From Leptospira fluminis (lineage in GTDB: Bacteria; Spirochaetota; Leptospiria; Leptospirales; Leptospiraceae), in contig NZ_RQEV01000012.1 of NCBI RefSeq assembly GCF_004771275.1, positions 248,001-312,000 on the forward strand: a stretch of 64,000 bases of DNA. Direction: 5' to 3'. Each line of letters begins with the position of its first letter. Positions within the stretch are counted from its first letter, which is position 1. Both the position numbers and the translations under genes were made by a program. The notes beneath the pieces were generated by a model. The model made no database searches. It was not told the origin of the DNA and saw nothing but the letters and a program-made list of their open reading frames with translations. Below are positions 10,096-20,429 of this stretch, piece by piece.

Positions 10096-10710
10096 TCAAT
10101 TGTCTCCTCGGAAATAGCCGTCCAGAGATTCCCGCGAACCGTACCTAAGTTCCGTGTCCAGGATTTCCATTTTGGGTAACTGTGGATTCGTGTCCTTTTC
10201 CCCGAACATATGATTCCACGTGTTTACGAATAGAACGGGGCGAAGGTTGCGGAATTCCATTTTCGCAGGCTTTAATACGGAGTCGTAGTGTCGGACCGGA
10301 TCGCTTCGGAAAACTTGATCGCCGGAGTAGACGTTCTTCAAGTCGATTTCCTCCAAGTCTCCGTTTACCTTCCATCTAACGAGCACGGATTCTATGTCCA
10401 TGGTCCGACCGTACTTGAATTTTCTATATATCCGATAGATCCTATCCTTCCAAATGCTCGGATGCAATTCGTCCCGAAATACGTAAGAGATTTTCATTTC
10501 GAGACCTTGGGGCGTTATCTCCGCTTTGCAATACGTCGCCAGGAGATCGTTTCCGGAGCGGATATCTTCTTCGGGTTGTACCAGAACGGGTAGGTTGTTA
10601 CTTTGGCATGCTCCCTCGGAAACGGGAAATACCGGCAGGCTCGTCTCAGCGCAATCGTATTGCGATCCGAAGGCGAGGATCAGGTAAAGTAGCAGAGCTT
10701 GTCGATTCAT
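10096..10710 (-). CDS. Secreted protein of unknown function
   Basis: A 204-residue protein starting with a hydrophobic signal-like segment (MNRQALLLYLILAFGSQYDCA). A Cys at position 20 could be a weak lipobox, but the preceding residues are not classic. Remaining features are mixed alpha/beta with several Tyr/Arg-rich stretches (RIYRIYRKFKYGR) and no motif I recognise. It is divergent from the M3 peptidase gene and reads towards the MaoC gene. Presumably periplasmic or surface-associated. Confidence 0.6.
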   Translation of the reverse strand: MNRQALLLYLILAFGSQYDCAETSLPVFPVSEGACQSNNLPVLVQPEEDIRSGNDLLATYCKAEITPQGLEMKISYVFRDELHPSIWKDRIYRIYRKFKYGRTMDIESVLVRWKVNGDLEEIDLKNVYSGDQVFRSDPVRHYDSVLKPAKMEFRNLRPVLFVNTWNHMFGEKDTNPQLPKMEILDTELRYGSRESLDGYFRGDN

Positions 10711-10812
10711 CGCTTCGATATCCCGTCGGAATTGGAATGCATCTTTCTCTACTTGTCAAGAGATCCGCAAAAATGAGTGCGGCTTTTTGCCGTTTCGGGA
10801 AATCTGTTCCCG

Positions 10813-12777
10813 ATGGACAGACCCCTTCCTTTTCAAGAGTTTCCGAATATGCCCTTGCGGGAATTAGCCGATACCGTTCGAGCGGAGGTGTCCAGGATTC
10901 GGGGAAGGCTATCCGATTTGCTGGCCCAAAAATCTCCACGTTATGAAACCTTGGTTTCTCCCTTAAACGATCTTTTGCAGGAACTCCATCTGGACTTTAC
11001 CGCATTGTCCCATCTGAATAGCGTAAAAAACGACGAAGAGTCCAAAAAGAATTATTCCGATGTCCTTCCGATCGTTACCGAATTTTACTCCGATCTGGGT
11101 CAAAACGAGGAGTTGTACGAGGCCTACACGCAAATCTACGAAAGGGAAAAAAGCGCACTGAGCCAACCTAGAAAGAAGGTCCTTGAGGACGGCATCCTTC
11201 ATTTTAAGTTAGGCGGGGTAGGACTTCCGGAGGACAAAAAGAAACGTTTGCAGGAGATCCAACTGAGTCTGTCCGATCTGGACAATCGATTCTCCCAGAA
11301 CCTTTTGGATGCGACGAACGAATACGAATTAAAGGTGGAATCCGAAGACGATGTCCGGGAAATCCCGGAATCGGATAAGGAATTGTATAGAAATTCCGAC
11401 GGGACCTATACGTTTACACTGCAATATCCCAGCTACATTTCCTACATGACTTACGGTTCCAATCGGGAAAAAAGAAAGGATCTGTACAAGGCTTACGTCA
11501 CCCGGGCTCCGCAAAACGGAAACCTGATCGAGGAAATCTTGGCGCTTCGAGACGAGGAGGCGAAACTTCTCGGATATTCAGACTACGCGGAATATTCCCT
11601 CGCTACGAAGGTCGCGGAATCTCCGCGTAAGGTTCTGGATTTTCTGGAGGATTTGGGAAAAAAATCCAAGCCTTTCGCCGAACGGGAATTTCGGGAATTG
11701 TCCGAATTCGCTGATACGCTAGGGATAAACGATCTTCAGGCCTTCGATATGGCTTACGTTTCCGAAAAGCTGAAGAAACGTCTTTTCGATTTCGATGAAG
11801 AGGAGACGAGGCCGTATTTGGAAAAATCCCGGGTCGTACACGGAGCCTTTTCCTTTTTTCGCAAGTTATTCGGCTTCGATTTCGAAAGAGTGGAGACCGC
11901 CGTTTGGGATCCGAAGGTGGAGGTTTACTCCTTAAAGGTCGGATCCGAAATCGTCGCCAGGGTTTACCTGGATCTGGAAGCGAGAAAGGGCAAGCAAGGC
12001 GGAGCTTGGATGAATCACTGGGCCACCCGCAACCGTCTTTCCGAGGGGATCGTTTTGCCTTCCGCCTTCGTAGTCTGCAATTTTCCTCCGTCCAAAGAAG
12101 ATTCTCCTTCCTTGTTGAAACACGGAGACGTGGTCACTTTCTTCCACGAAATGGGTCACACTCTGCATCATATTTGTGCAAAGGTGGAGGAGCCTCCGGT
12201 CAGCGGGATCAACGGAGTGGAATGGGATGCGGTGGAATTCCCTTCCCAGTTCCTCGAAAACTTCGCATACGAGCCGGAAGTTCTTCGCTTCTTTGCCGTT
12301 CATTACAAAACCGACCGGGAAATGCCGGTGAGCCTGGTCGAAAAACTGAAAGCGACCAAGAATTTCCTGGCAGGTCTCGGAGTCGTTCGGCAATTGGAAT
12401 TCGGGATCTTCGATATGAGAATCCATTCCGGAAAACATTCGGAAGAGGAAGTGCAGAAAATCCTGGATGAGGTCAGAAAGGAGGTCGGGGTTTTACGACT
12501 ACCGGCCTACAATAAATTTCAAAACGGTTTTTCCCATATTTTCTCCGGAGGATACGCGGCGGGATATTATAGCTACAAATGGGCGGAGCTTCTGGCGGCG
12601 GACGCGTTTTTCTCTTTTTTGGACAAGGGGATTTTCGATCCGGGCTTGGCCGAGAATTACAAACGGGAAATTCTAGAAAAAGGCGGTTCGGAAAACGCGA
12701 TGGCTCTCTTTCGTAAATTTCTAGGAAGGGAGCCGGAACCGAAGGCCCTATTGAAATTGTACGACTTAACCGTTTGA
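10813..12777 (+). CDS. M3-family zinc oligopeptidase
   Basis: A 654-residue cytosolic metallopeptidase of the oligopeptidase A/Dcp type, cleaving short peptides. The zinc motif HEMGH is at about residue 445 ([14 protein letters not shown]), with the third ligand downstream in [15 protein letters not shown]. The conserved ending [20 protein letters not shown] also fits the family. I take ATG 10813; an in-frame GTG at 10777 would add 12 residues. Confidence 0.92.
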   Translation: MDRPLPFQEFPNMPLRELADTVRAEVSRIRGRLSDLLAQKSPRYETLVSPLNDLLQELHLDFTALSHLNSVKNDEESKKNYSDVLPIVTEFYSDLGQNEELYEAYTQIYEREKSALSQPRKKVLEDGILHFKLGGVGLPEDKKKRLQEIQLSLSDLDNRFSQNLLDATNEYELKVESEDDVREIPESDKELYRNSDGTYTFTLQYPSYISYMTYGSNREKRKDLYKAYVTRAPQNGNLIEEILALRDEEAKLLGYSDYAEYSLATKVAESPRKVLDFLEDLGKKSKPFAEREFRELSEFADTLGINDLQAFDMAYVSEKLKKRLFDFDEEETRPYLEKSRVVHGAFSFFRKLFGFDFERVETAVWDPKVEVYSLKVGSEIVARVYLDLEARKGKQGGAWMNHWATRNRLSEGIVLPSAFVVCNFPPSKEDSPSLLKHGDVVTFFHEMGHTLHHICAKVEEPPVSGINGVEWDAVEFPSQFLENFAYEPEVLRFFAVHYKTDREMPVSLVEKLKATKNFLAGLGVVRQLEFGIFDMRIHSGKHSEEEVQKILDEVRKEVGVLRLPAYNKFQNGFSHIFSGGYAAGYYSYKWAELLAADAFFSFLDKGIFDPGLAENYKREILEKGGSENAMALFRKFLGREPEPKALLKLYDLTV

Positions 12778-12787
12778 AGGAACGAAA

Positions 12788-12837
12788 TTCCGTCGGAAGG
12801 AGTTTCTAAGATACGACTCGACTCTTAGAAGACGGAA
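12788..12837. terminator. Interrupted stem-loop between convergent genes
   Basis: TTCTAAGA (12804-12811) pairs with TCTTAGAA (12823-12830). Outside this TTCCGTC (12788-12794) pairs with GACGGAA (12831-12837), leaving an asymmetric internal loop. It lies between the stops of the M3 peptidase and the convergent small ORF, so it may act as a bidirectional terminator. There is no clear T-tract. Confidence 0.4.
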
Positions 12838-12841
12838 AAGA

Positions 12842-13078
12842 TTAGGAAAGGTTCTTCCGAAAGTTTTGGAGCAATTGCTCCGTTCCCGAAAGAAGCAATT
12901 CGATCTGATCGGAGTCTATATTATAAACCACGCTGGTTTTCAACGAATCTTTGAAAGCCCCCGCGTCGATTTTTTTCTGATCGTAGCTATCCTTAAGGAA
13001 ATTGTACCAACCTGCCAGGATCACTTTTAAGTGAGGAAGTTCTTTAATGGGGACGGAAATGACTTTCTCTGCTTCCAT
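12842..13078 (-). CDS. Small protein of unknown function
   Basis: A 78-residue, probably all-helical soluble protein with no signal peptide or recognised motif. It is supported as a gene by a good AGAGG Shine-Dalgarno five bases before the ATG and by normal composition (for example LKVILAGWYNFLKDSYDQKK, then QIELLLSGTEQLLQNFRKNL). It is followed by a stem-loop and stands alone, 150 bases from the GST gene. Confidence 0.6.
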   Translation of the reverse strand: MEAEKVISVPIKELPHLKVILAGWYNFLKDSYDQKKIDAGAFKDSLKTSVVYNIDSDQIELLLSGTEQLLQNFRKNLS

Positions 13079-13230
13079 AAGGCCTCTCGAAGGTTAATTT
13101 TAGAACGACGAGAGTCAACCAGATTTTTTGAAATCGAATCCGATCGGAATTTTATATGCAGAATGTCTTTCGGATTCGGATCGCAGTGCACAAAACGAAA
13201 GGTACGTCGGTTTTCAGGATTTCGAAGAAT

Positions 13231-13884
13231 CTACTTTTTACTTCTGCGTAATGCTTTCATGATCGTCGTCCTTGCCTTTTCGACCTTTGCCGGTCCGGGC
13301 AGAGAATTCATCATTTCCAGATACTGCTTTAATCCTGGCAGGTTTTCCACGGGACAGGGGGAGAGCCATTCGCTCACATTATCGATGACGAGAGGAAGGG
13401 TCGCAAATGCGGCACAGTCCGCGGCAGTCATTTCCGATCCAGCGATAAACGGAGAAAACCGGACGATTCTTGCCAAGGCTGCAGTTCCCCGTTCTAATTC
13501 GCGTTTTGCCTCTAAGATGGTCTCTTCCGAAACGGGCTTCCGTTGCAGTCCGGGAGTATAGATTTTTCTCGCAGGTAGGTCGACGTAATTCTCTATAATA
13601 ACGATCATCGAACGCACGAAGGCCGCTTCGAACGGATCCTGAGGAAACAGTTTCTTGGATTCCGGAAACGAGTCCTCTATCCATTGTATGATGGGGCCGG
13701 ATTCAAAGAGATACCGTCCGTCCGTTTCTAGAAACGGAATTTTTCCCATCGGGCTCTTTTTCAGAAACTCCTCGTCTTGGGAATACGGGATGCGGATTTC
13801 TTCGAAATCCAAACCTTTTTCGAGTAAGAAGAGTTTCACCTTATTGGAGTAATTGCTGATGGGGTATCCGTACAGTCGTATCAT
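13231..13884 (-). CDS. Glutathione S-transferase family protein
   Basis: A 217-residue protein with an N-terminal thioredoxin-like domain (residues 1-78: [37 protein letters not shown]) and a helical C-terminal domain. The cis-Pro in KIPFL and the E-S pair that binds glutathione are present, and the N-cap Asp region reads [16 protein letters not shown]. Ser/Tyr rather than Cys occupies the catalytic position. Substrate unknown. Single gene. Confidence 0.87.
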   Translation of the reverse strand: MIRLYGYPISNYSNKVKLFLLEKGLDFEEIRIPYSQDEEFLKKSPMGKIPFLETDGRYLFESGPIIQWIEDSFPESKKLFPQDPFEAAFVRSMIVIIENYVDLPARKIYTPGLQRKPVSEETILEAKRELERGTAALARIVRFSPFIAGSEMTAADCAAFATLPLVIDNVSEWLSPCPVENLPGLKQYLEMMNSLPGPAKVEKARTTIMKALRRSKK

Positions 13885-14048
13885 ACGCGATCGGATGCTT
13901 CCCTTTAAAACCGATTCGTAAAGTCTTTTTCCGGAGTTATCGGATCTCTTGTTCCGTTAATTTTTATTCTTTCCCTATCCGTCGATTTCGCATAGTATTG
14001 CCCTCGCTTCCGGTAGGTTCCGGAGCGAAACGTTTAGGAGGCGAAATC

Positions 14049-14825
14049 ATGAAAAAAACGGCCGTAGTGACCGGAGCAAGCGCCGGGATCGGTTATGAAA
14101 TCGCAAAATTAGCCGCGTCCGACGGCTATGACCTGATTCTTGTCGCCCGGAATTCCAAGGCTTTGGCCAAAGTCAAGAAAGAGCTGGAGAGTATGGGCGC
14201 TCAAGCGGAAGTTTTGGTCATGGATCTGTCCGATCCCAAGGCTCCGAAGAAGATTTACGAATTCGCCAGGAAAAAGAAAGCGATCGTGGATCTGCTCGTC
14301 AATAATGCCGGCTTCGGAACGAATGGCCGCTTCGATAAACTGGACTTGGAAGAAGAGCTTTCCCTCATCCAAGTGAATGTGGTTTCTCTTGTGGCTCTTA
14401 CCCATCTATTTTTGAAGGATATGGTGGATAGACATTCTGGAAAAATACTGAACGTTGCCTCCACAGCCGCGTTTCAACCCGGTCCGATGATGTCGGATTA
14501 TTACGCGAGTAAGGCGTACGTTTTGGCGTTCTCGGAAGGGATTTCAGAAGAGTTGAAAAAGGAAGGCGTGACGGTTACTTGCCTTTGTCCGGGGCCGACC
14601 AAAACAGAGTTCTTCAAAAAAGCGGAGATGAATTCCTCCAAAATTCTAAACCACGTCCCGATGAGCGACCCGAAAGAGGTCGCGAGATTGGGATACGAAG
14701 GAGTGAAATCCGGAAAGGTCGTCGTGATTTCCGGTTTGGCGAACAAGGTCTTGGCTCAGTCCGTAAGAATTTCTCCGCGATTTTTGATCCGGAAGATCTC
14801 CAAATTCCTGAACGCAGCCAAGTAG
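14049..14825 (+). CDS. Short-chain dehydrogenase/reductase
   Basis: A 258-residue classical SDR. It shows the cofactor motif [12 protein letters not shown], then VNNAGFG, a catalytic Ser in [11 protein letters not shown], and YYASK with the Tyr-x-x-x-Lys pair. The C-terminus resembles the DltE/YqjQ subgroup acting on lipid-like substrates; this is inference. The start is 14049, with TAGGAGG eight bases upstream. It is followed after 30 bases by the desaturase-family gene, suggesting a two-gene operon in lipid metabolism. Confidence 0.88.
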   Translation: MKKTAVVTGASAGIGYEIAKLAASDGYDLILVARNSKALAKVKKELESMGAQAEVLVMDLSDPKAPKKIYEFARKKKAIVDLLVNNAGFGTNGRFDKLDLEEELSLIQVNVVSLVALTHLFLKDMVDRHSGKILNVASTAAFQPGPMMSDYYASKAYVLAFSEGISEELKKEGVTVTCLCPGPTKTEFFKKAEMNSSKILNHVPMSDPKEVARLGYEGVKSGKVVVISGLANKVLAQSVRISPRFLIRKISKFLNAAK

Positions 14826-14855
14826 AAAGGAATACATCGTCCGACAGGAGTGCAA

Positions 14856-16067
14856 ATGGGAGAATCTTTGATCGATGCCGCAGTGCCGTTTTTTCTGATT
14901 CTGATTCTCGTGGAATCCTTTGTCGGAAAAAAAAGACAGGTCTATAGATGGAACGATACGATCACGGATTTGGGAACAGGAATCCTTTTTTCCCTCACCG
15001 GCGTCTTCGTCACCGTAGCCTCCTTGTGGGTGTACGAAATTACCCGCACTCATTTTTCTCTCCAAAGTCTTTTCGGCGTTCCGGGAATTCCGACGGGTTC
15101 TCCGTTTCAAAAAGGCGCTAACGGTTGGGAGTTCCTGCCGAACGAGGCGTTTTCCTGGCTTGTCGTCCTCCTCGCGGTGGATTTCATTTACTATTGGTTC
15201 CATAGAGCCACACATGAAATCCATTTCCTTTGGGCCTGCCACGTTACTCATCATTCAAGCGAAGAATTCAATCTGTCTGTTGCTCTGAGGCAGTGCAGTT
15301 TTCAGAGGATCTTCGAATACGCTTTTAATCTACCTCTGGCGCTCGCGGGAGTTCCCTGGTGGATGTTCTTGGTCTGTCACGGAATCCTGAAAATCTATCA
15401 ATTTTGGGTGCACACCCGTTTGATCGGAAAACTCGGCTGGATGGAAAAATACCTGCTCACTCCTTCCCATCACCGGGTCCATCACGGAAGGGACCCGGAA
15501 TATCTGGATAAGAACCACGGAGGGATTCTTATCCTTTGGGACAAATGGTTCGGAACTTTCGCGGAGGAAAAACAGGAACCGAATTACGGACTTACGACTC
15601 AACTCGGGACTTTCGATCCGATCTCCGCGAATCTGCACGTCTATGCCGAACTCTGGCGATTGACGGGACAGGCGTCCACCTGGAAGGATAAGATATTCGT
15701 ACTATTCAAAAAACCGGATTGGCGACCGGATTCTATGGGAGGTCCGAGGAAGGTCCCGCAAGTAAATCGGGAAACATTCCGGAAATTTGATCCTCCTCTT
15801 GCAAAATGGAGAAAAATTTACTCGATCCTTCAATTCGTATTGTCCGCGGTTGCGGCGGTTACTCTTCTAAAGTTATTCAAAAAAGAGACGATTCCCGCGG
15901 AGTTATTTTCGATCTTCGGAACCTGGATCATTTTTTCCTTTTATTGTATCGGCCTTCTTTTGGAAGGGCGTAAGAATGCCTTCATGTGGGAAGGCGTCCG
16001 TCTGATTTCCATTCCTTTCCTTTTAGGATATTTTTTATTCCGCTCCGGAATTCTTTTCCGAGTTTAG
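14856..16067 (+). CDS. Sterol desaturase / fatty-acid hydroxylase family membrane enzyme
   Basis: A 403-residue multi-spanning membrane protein of the di-iron hydroxylase superfamily. The three histidine clusters are intact: HRATHEIH, HVTHHSSEEFN and HHRVHH (in TPSHHRVHHGRDPEYLDKNH). The order and the LWDKWFGTF ending of the core resemble bacterial sterol-desaturase-like and alkylglycerol-monooxygenase proteins. The C-terminal ~100 residues add several more hydrophobic helices. ATG 14856 is preferred over GTG 14850 because AGGAG lies just upstream. Substrate unknown, probably a lipid. Confidence 0.85.
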   Translation: MGESLIDAAVPFFLILILVESFVGKKRQVYRWNDTITDLGTGILFSLTGVFVTVASLWVYEITRTHFSLQSLFGVPGIPTGSPFQKGANGWEFLPNEAFSWLVVLLAVDFIYYWFHRATHEIHFLWACHVTHHSSEEFNLSVALRQCSFQRIFEYAFNLPLALAGVPWWMFLVCHGILKIYQFWVHTRLIGKLGWMEKYLLTPSHHRVHHGRDPEYLDKNHGGILILWDKWFGTFAEEKQEPNYGLTTQLGTFDPISANLHVYAELWRLTGQASTWKDKIFVLFKKPDWRPDSMGGPRKVPQVNRETFRKFDPPLAKWRKIYSILQFVLSAVAAVTLLKLFKKETIPAELFSIFGTWIIFSFYCIGLLLEGRKNAFMWEGVRLISIPFLLGYFLFRSGILFRV

Positions 16068-16214
16068 TTCGTATTTAAAACTAAATAGATTCCAGAAGTA
16101 GACGCTACGAATCCGAATCGGACGGAAGGCAACGACTTGCCTTGGAAAAGGGGAGCGAAAATACTTGGCCCGGTAGGGGAGATTCCCCCCGATCTAATCC
16201 AAGGAGACAACCTC

Positions 16215-17393
16215 TTGCAATCCAAATTACAATTCGATCTTCCAGAAGAGTTATTACAACTTCGAGATTTAGTCCGAGACGTAGTGCGTAAGGAAGTGGT
16301 TCCCAACCGCATGCATTATGATGAAAATAACGAATACCCGAAAGCGATTCTACAGAAATTTAAAGAGGCCGGTCTGTACCAGGCTCTATTCGACGAAGAA
16401 CACGGCGGTCTGGGTTACGGAATGATGGGCGGAATCGTTCTTGCGGAAGAAGTGTCCTGGGGATGCTTGGGTGTGAATACCGCTTTCACTTCCACGAAAT
16501 TGGGAGCTCTTCCCATCGACGTCGGAGGCACAAAAGCCCAAAAGGACAAATGGCTTCCTCTTTTGGCCAGCGGGGAAAAGACTGCTGCTTTCGGGCTTTC
16601 CGAGCCGAATGCAGGATCGGATGTTCCGGCGATGGCCACCGTCGCCGTGAAAAAAGGGGACAGATATATTCTAAACGGCACGAAGCAATGGATTAGCAGC
16701 GCCGGACAGGCGGACATCTATACTGTATTTGCAATGACGGACAAGGAAAGAGGACCGAGGGGAATTTCCTGCTTCATCATCGAAAAAGGAACCAAAGGAT
16801 TTTCTTTCGGTAAGAAAGAGGACAAGCTCGGAATCCGTTGCTCCGAGACGAGACAGCTCATCATGGAAGATTGCGAGGTTCCCGAAGAGAACCTTCTGGG
16901 GGGAAAGGAAAACCAAGGATTCCTGCACGCATTCAAAACCTTGATTCTTTCCCGTCCTGCAGTCGCCGCAGGCGCCGTGGGAGTCATGCAAGGAGCGTTC
17001 GATGCTGCAGTGGATTACGCCCGTCAAAGGGAACAATTCGGAACAACCATCGCTTCCTTCCAAGCAATCCAGCACATGCTCGCGGATATGGCGATCAAGA
17101 TAGAAGGCTCCCGCTTATTGACATATCGCGCGGGTGTCTATGCGGAAACCATGCATAAGGACGCCGCAAAATTTTCCGCCATGGCAAAATGCTACGCTTC
17201 CGATTCTGCGGTTCAAGTGGCTTCGGACGCGGTGCAGATTTTCGGGGGATACGGTTATACCAAGGAATATCCGGTGGAAAAATACTATCGCGACGCCAAA
17301 ATCCTACAAATCTACGAAGGGACCAGCCAGATCCAGAGAAACGAAATCGCGGCAGGTTTGATTAAAGAAGCTGCATCCAAAACGAAAAAATGA
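16215..17393 (+). CDS. Acyl-CoA dehydrogenase
   Basis: FAD enzyme for the first step of beta-oxidation or a branched-chain acyl-CoA pathway. The FAD/substrate motifs are present: [40 protein letters not shown], and [23 protein letters not shown]. The catalytic Glu is in IYEGTSQIQ, the position used by short- and medium-chain enzymes. I start it at TTG 16215, which has AAGGAG eight bases upstream, giving 392 residues; ~380 is usual. Chain-length preference cannot be told. Confidence 0.9.
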   Translation: MQSKLQFDLPEELLQLRDLVRDVVRKEVVPNRMHYDENNEYPKAILQKFKEAGLYQALFDEEHGGLGYGMMGGIVLAEEVSWGCLGVNTAFTSTKLGALPIDVGGTKAQKDKWLPLLASGEKTAAFGLSEPNAGSDVPAMATVAVKKGDRYILNGTKQWISSAGQADIYTVFAMTDKERGPRGISCFIIEKGTKGFSFGKKEDKLGIRCSETRQLIMEDCEVPEENLLGGKENQGFLHAFKTLILSRPAVAAGAVGVMQGAFDAAVDYARQREQFGTTIASFQAIQHMLADMAIKIEGSRLLTYRAGVYAETMHKDAAKFSAMAKCYASDSAVQVASDAVQIFGGYGYTKEYPVEKYYRDAKILQIYEGTSQIQRNEIAAGLIKEAASKTKK

Positions 17394-17456
17394 TAATCTG
17401 AATTTGGACGGGGCGGATCGGAAGTGCCGATCCGCTTTTCTACGGCCGGAGATAAC

Positions 17457-19628
17457 GTGAAAGGGATTTATAATAAAGGAAAACTAGGGAAAGGTCGTTC
17501 TTTATTTTTCGTTTTCTATTTCGTTCTTTTTCTCTATTCCGGTTCCAGTTTCGCTTTCGACACGGATAAAATTCCTGCCGAAGGACTTCCTCTCGGCGGG
17601 CAGGCGGAATTTTGGGTGGATTCAGAAGAGGGGACGGACTTTGCGGAAGTTCTGAAAAAAAAGGACGATTTCAAACCGGTACTTTCCCCGTATTTCGGTT
17701 ACGGTTCCTCCGTTTATTGGTTCCGCATCCGAGTGGAAAACGAAACGAATCTTCCTGTCTCCTGGGTTCTGGAAATCCAATATCCTTATCTGGATCGGAT
17801 CGAACTCTATAGGAGTTCTTCCGGGACGGATCCAGTCTACTGGGCGGGGGATTCCGTTCCTTTTCGCGAACGCCCGTTGTTCTACAGAAATCCTAGTTTT
17901 CCTTTGGAAGTTTCCGGTCATTCCCAGGATTCGATCTTTATCCGAGTCCAGACCACGAGCGCGATGAATTTTACCGCTCTGGCCTACAAGCGAGAGGACT
18001 TCTTTACCAAGGCCAACTCGGAACAGATCCTGGAAGGTCTATACTTCGGGGCGATCCTCGTCTTGGTCTTCTATAACTTGTTTCTATTTTTATCCACGAA
18101 AGAACTCGTTTACTTTTCGTTTTCGTCGTATGTGGGCGCGGGAATCTTTTTGCAATGGATCCTGCACGGTTACGGTTTCCAATATCTTTGGCCGGAAGCC
18201 ACGGTTTGGGCGAGTCAGTGTATCGCGCCTCTCGGTCTTTTGTCCATAGCGGCTGCCGCCGATTTCGGAAGAAGATACTTCGATGCCCGCTCCAGAAATC
18301 CTAGAATCCATGCTCTGATTTTGGGTTTGATCTTTTTCTCCCTAGCTTCGGCTTTCGTGAGCGCTTTTTTGCCGATTCGATTCGGGATGGCGTTGTACTT
18401 TCCCGTCGGTTTTTTCGGACTGGTTTGTCTGATTCTACTCGGAGTCCAGAACTTATCCCGGAACGTAAGGTCGACTTCCTTTTTCCTCGGTGCTTGGTTG
18501 GTCTTTCTTTTCGGAGTCTTTCTATACGGTTTGAAATTTTCCGGATTTCTTTCGCGTACGGTTTGGGTCGCGTCCTGGGGAATCGAATTGGGTTCCTTAT
18601 TTCACGTGCTACTTATCGGTATGTCTTTGGCGGACAGGGTCAACGAACTTTCGAAGGATCTAACGAACCGGGTAGACGAATTGGATGCCGCGAAACATTC
18701 CATTGAACAATCCGAAATGAGGTTCCGGAATCTATTCGAAGGAGCCCAGGAATTGCTCCTCACTCTAGACAAGGAAGGTAGGGTTAGGGATGCGAATCGG
18801 ACCTTATCTAGGCTGACGGGCTACAGACCTTCCGAGATACAAGGAAAGAGTTTCTTGGATTTGATTTATTCCCCCGAAGGACCGGACGGATCGTTAAACA
18901 TCTATTTGGCGAAGGAAAAATTGGAGGAACACCTGAAGCTTCGTAAGACGGTGGATTTTCATTCGGAGTTCAGCCAAAAATACGTAATGGAACCTAGACC
19001 CGTCAAAATCCGTTTGCAATCCTTCGATACGGAAGGGGAAAGAATGGTCTTAGGAAAGGTATCCGAAATTTCGGAGGATATTCTTTCCCGATTTTTGCAA
19101 AGCGAAAGCATGCACTTTACCGTGAATAATTATCTTAGAAACGCGGATATTCTCAGCAGACAATTGACTTCCAACCTGGGCCAGTTTACCGGATCCGAGG
19201 TCGTTACGGTCGTGCGGACCTGTCTTCGGGAGGTGCTCATCAACGCGATCGAGCACGGAAACTTAGGGATCAGTTTCGACGAGAAGACGGATGCGATCAA
19301 AGCCGGGAATTATATGGAGTTCATCCAAAAAAGACAGAAGGAAATTTTTTACGGTTCCAGATCCGTCAAGGTGGCTTACTCCTTAAATTCGAACAGAATC
19401 GGATTCGAAATATACGATGAAGGAGACGGCTTCGATTTTAAGAAAGTCCTGAACATGGACGGCGAAAAGTTGAACCAAGAGAGTTATACTCACGGAAGGG
19501 GAATCATGATGACTCGCAGAGTATTCGACGTCGTCAAATTCAACGAAAAAGGGAACCGGGTCCTGCTCATCAAATATCTGCAAAAACCCTTAAAATACAA
19601 ACGGGAACCTTCTTCCTTCGACATTTAA
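17457..19628 (+). CDS. 7TMR-DISM receptor with PAS domain and RsbW-like ATPase domain
   Basis: A 723-residue sensor. After a signal-like helix (residues ~12-35) comes a periplasmic sensing domain with FGYGSSVYWFRIRVEN, typical of 7TMR-DISM extracellular regions (to ~170). Seven hydrophobic helices follow (~185-400), then a PAS domain (~420-530, with LTGYRPSEIQGKSFLDLI) and a C-terminal GHKL ATPase domain (~590-715). That domain shows REVLINAIEHGN, DEGDGFDF and HGRGIMM. No His-containing dimerization helix is visible before the ATPase domain, which resembles anti-sigma-factor kinases. Start is GTG 17457 with GGAG five bases upstream. Confidence 0.82.
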   Translation: MKGIYNKGKLGKGRSLFFVFYFVLFLYSGSSFAFDTDKIPAEGLPLGGQAEFWVDSEEGTDFAEVLKKKDDFKPVLSPYFGYGSSVYWFRIRVENETNLPVSWVLEIQYPYLDRIELYRSSSGTDPVYWAGDSVPFRERPLFYRNPSFPLEVSGHSQDSIFIRVQTTSAMNFTALAYKREDFFTKANSEQILEGLYFGAILVLVFYNLFLFLSTKELVYFSFSSYVGAGIFLQWILHGYGFQYLWPEATVWASQCIAPLGLLSIAAAADFGRRYFDARSRNPRIHALILGLIFFSLASAFVSAFLPIRFGMALYFPVGFFGLVCLILLGVQNLSRNVRSTSFFLGAWLVFLFGVFLYGLKFSGFLSRTVWVASWGIELGSLFHVLLIGMSLADRVNELSKDLTNRVDELDAAKHSIEQSEMRFRNLFEGAQELLLTLDKEGRVRDANRTLSRLTGYRPSEIQGKSFLDLIYSPEGPDGSLNIYLAKEKLEEHLKLRKTVDFHSEFSQKYVMEPRPVKIRLQSFDTEGERMVLGKVSEISEDILSRFLQSESMHFTVNNYLRNADILSRQLTSNLGQFTGSEVVTVVRTCLREVLINAIEHGNLGISFDEKTDAIKAGNYMEFIQKRQKEIFYGSRSVKVAYSLNSNRIGFEIYDEGDGFDFKKVLNMDGEKLNQESYTHGRGIMMTRRVFDVVKFNEKGNRVLLIKYLQKPLKYKREPSSFDI

Positions 19629-19730
19629 GACATATCTCGGATCTCACGCGAATGTCGATTTTCCGAAAAGCGGTTGACTGGGTTTCCGTTTTCGGAAAAA
19701 ATCCAACCCCGACTTGACGGACGGTTTTTT

Positions 19731-20378
19731 ATGATGCATCGGACTATTTTAGGAATTTTGATTTTATGTCTGCCCTTTCAATTGTTCGGGTGGGAGCTTG
19801 CGAAAGAGAAGAACGGCGTGACCGTTCATACGCGAAATGTCGAGGGCTCGGAGTTGAAGGAGTTCCGCGGTAAGACGAAAGTGAAGGCGAGCTTAAATTC
19901 CGTGCTCGCGCTTTTGGAGGACAACGCCGCATACACCACTTGGCTCAAGGATTGCAAAAAGTCGGAGGCCATCCGGACCTTGAATTCCAGGGAGAAATAC
20001 ATATATATTTGGAACGGCGTACCCTGGCCGTTGGACGACAGGGATTTTGTGGTGCATTCCGTTTTTTCCCAGGACAAGACCACGGGAGCGGTCACGTATA
20101 CGATGAGGCCCGCGGAAAACGTTTTGCCGGAAAAGAAAGGACTCGTGAGAGGAAAGATCAAAGGGTATTGGAGATTCGCCCCGAAAGGGGACGAAGTGGA
20201 GGTAACCTACCAGGTTCATAGCGAGCCCGGAGGAAGCATTCCTTCCTCGATCGCGAATTTTGTGGTAGTGGACATTCCTTACGAAACTCTCCGAAAAATG
20301 AAGGACAAGCTGGAGGAGCCGAAATACAAGAACGCGCCTCCTTCTCCCTTACTCGCGGAAAATCCTACCGTTCACTGA
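19731..20378 (+). CDS. START-like lipid-binding protein, exported
   Basis: A 215-residue protein with an N-terminal signal peptide (MMHRTILGILILCLPFQLFG) followed by a START/Bet v1-type domain. The central part has SREKYIYIWNGVPWPLDDRDFVV and the late strand KGYWRFAPKGDEVEVTYQVHSEPGG, typical of bacterial START proteins. Likely binds a hydrophobic ligand in the periplasm. ATG 19731 chosen as the start of the signal peptide. It lies ~100 bases after the 7TM receptor and converges on the outer-membrane protein gene. Confidence 0.78.
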   Translation: MMHRTILGILILCLPFQLFGWELAKEKNGVTVHTRNVEGSELKEFRGKTKVKASLNSVLALLEDNAAYTTWLKDCKKSEAIRTLNSREKYIYIWNGVPWPLDDRDFVVHSVFSQDKTTGAVTYTMRPAENVLPEKKGLVRGKIKGYWRFAPKGDEVEVTYQVHSEPGGSIPSSIANFVVVDIPYETLRKMKDKLEEPKYKNAPPSPLLAENPTVH

Positions 20379-20429
20379 AGACGTTTCTTCCTGCTCGCGA
20401 ATCGGAGCTTGCGGGGCAGAATTCCGCCT

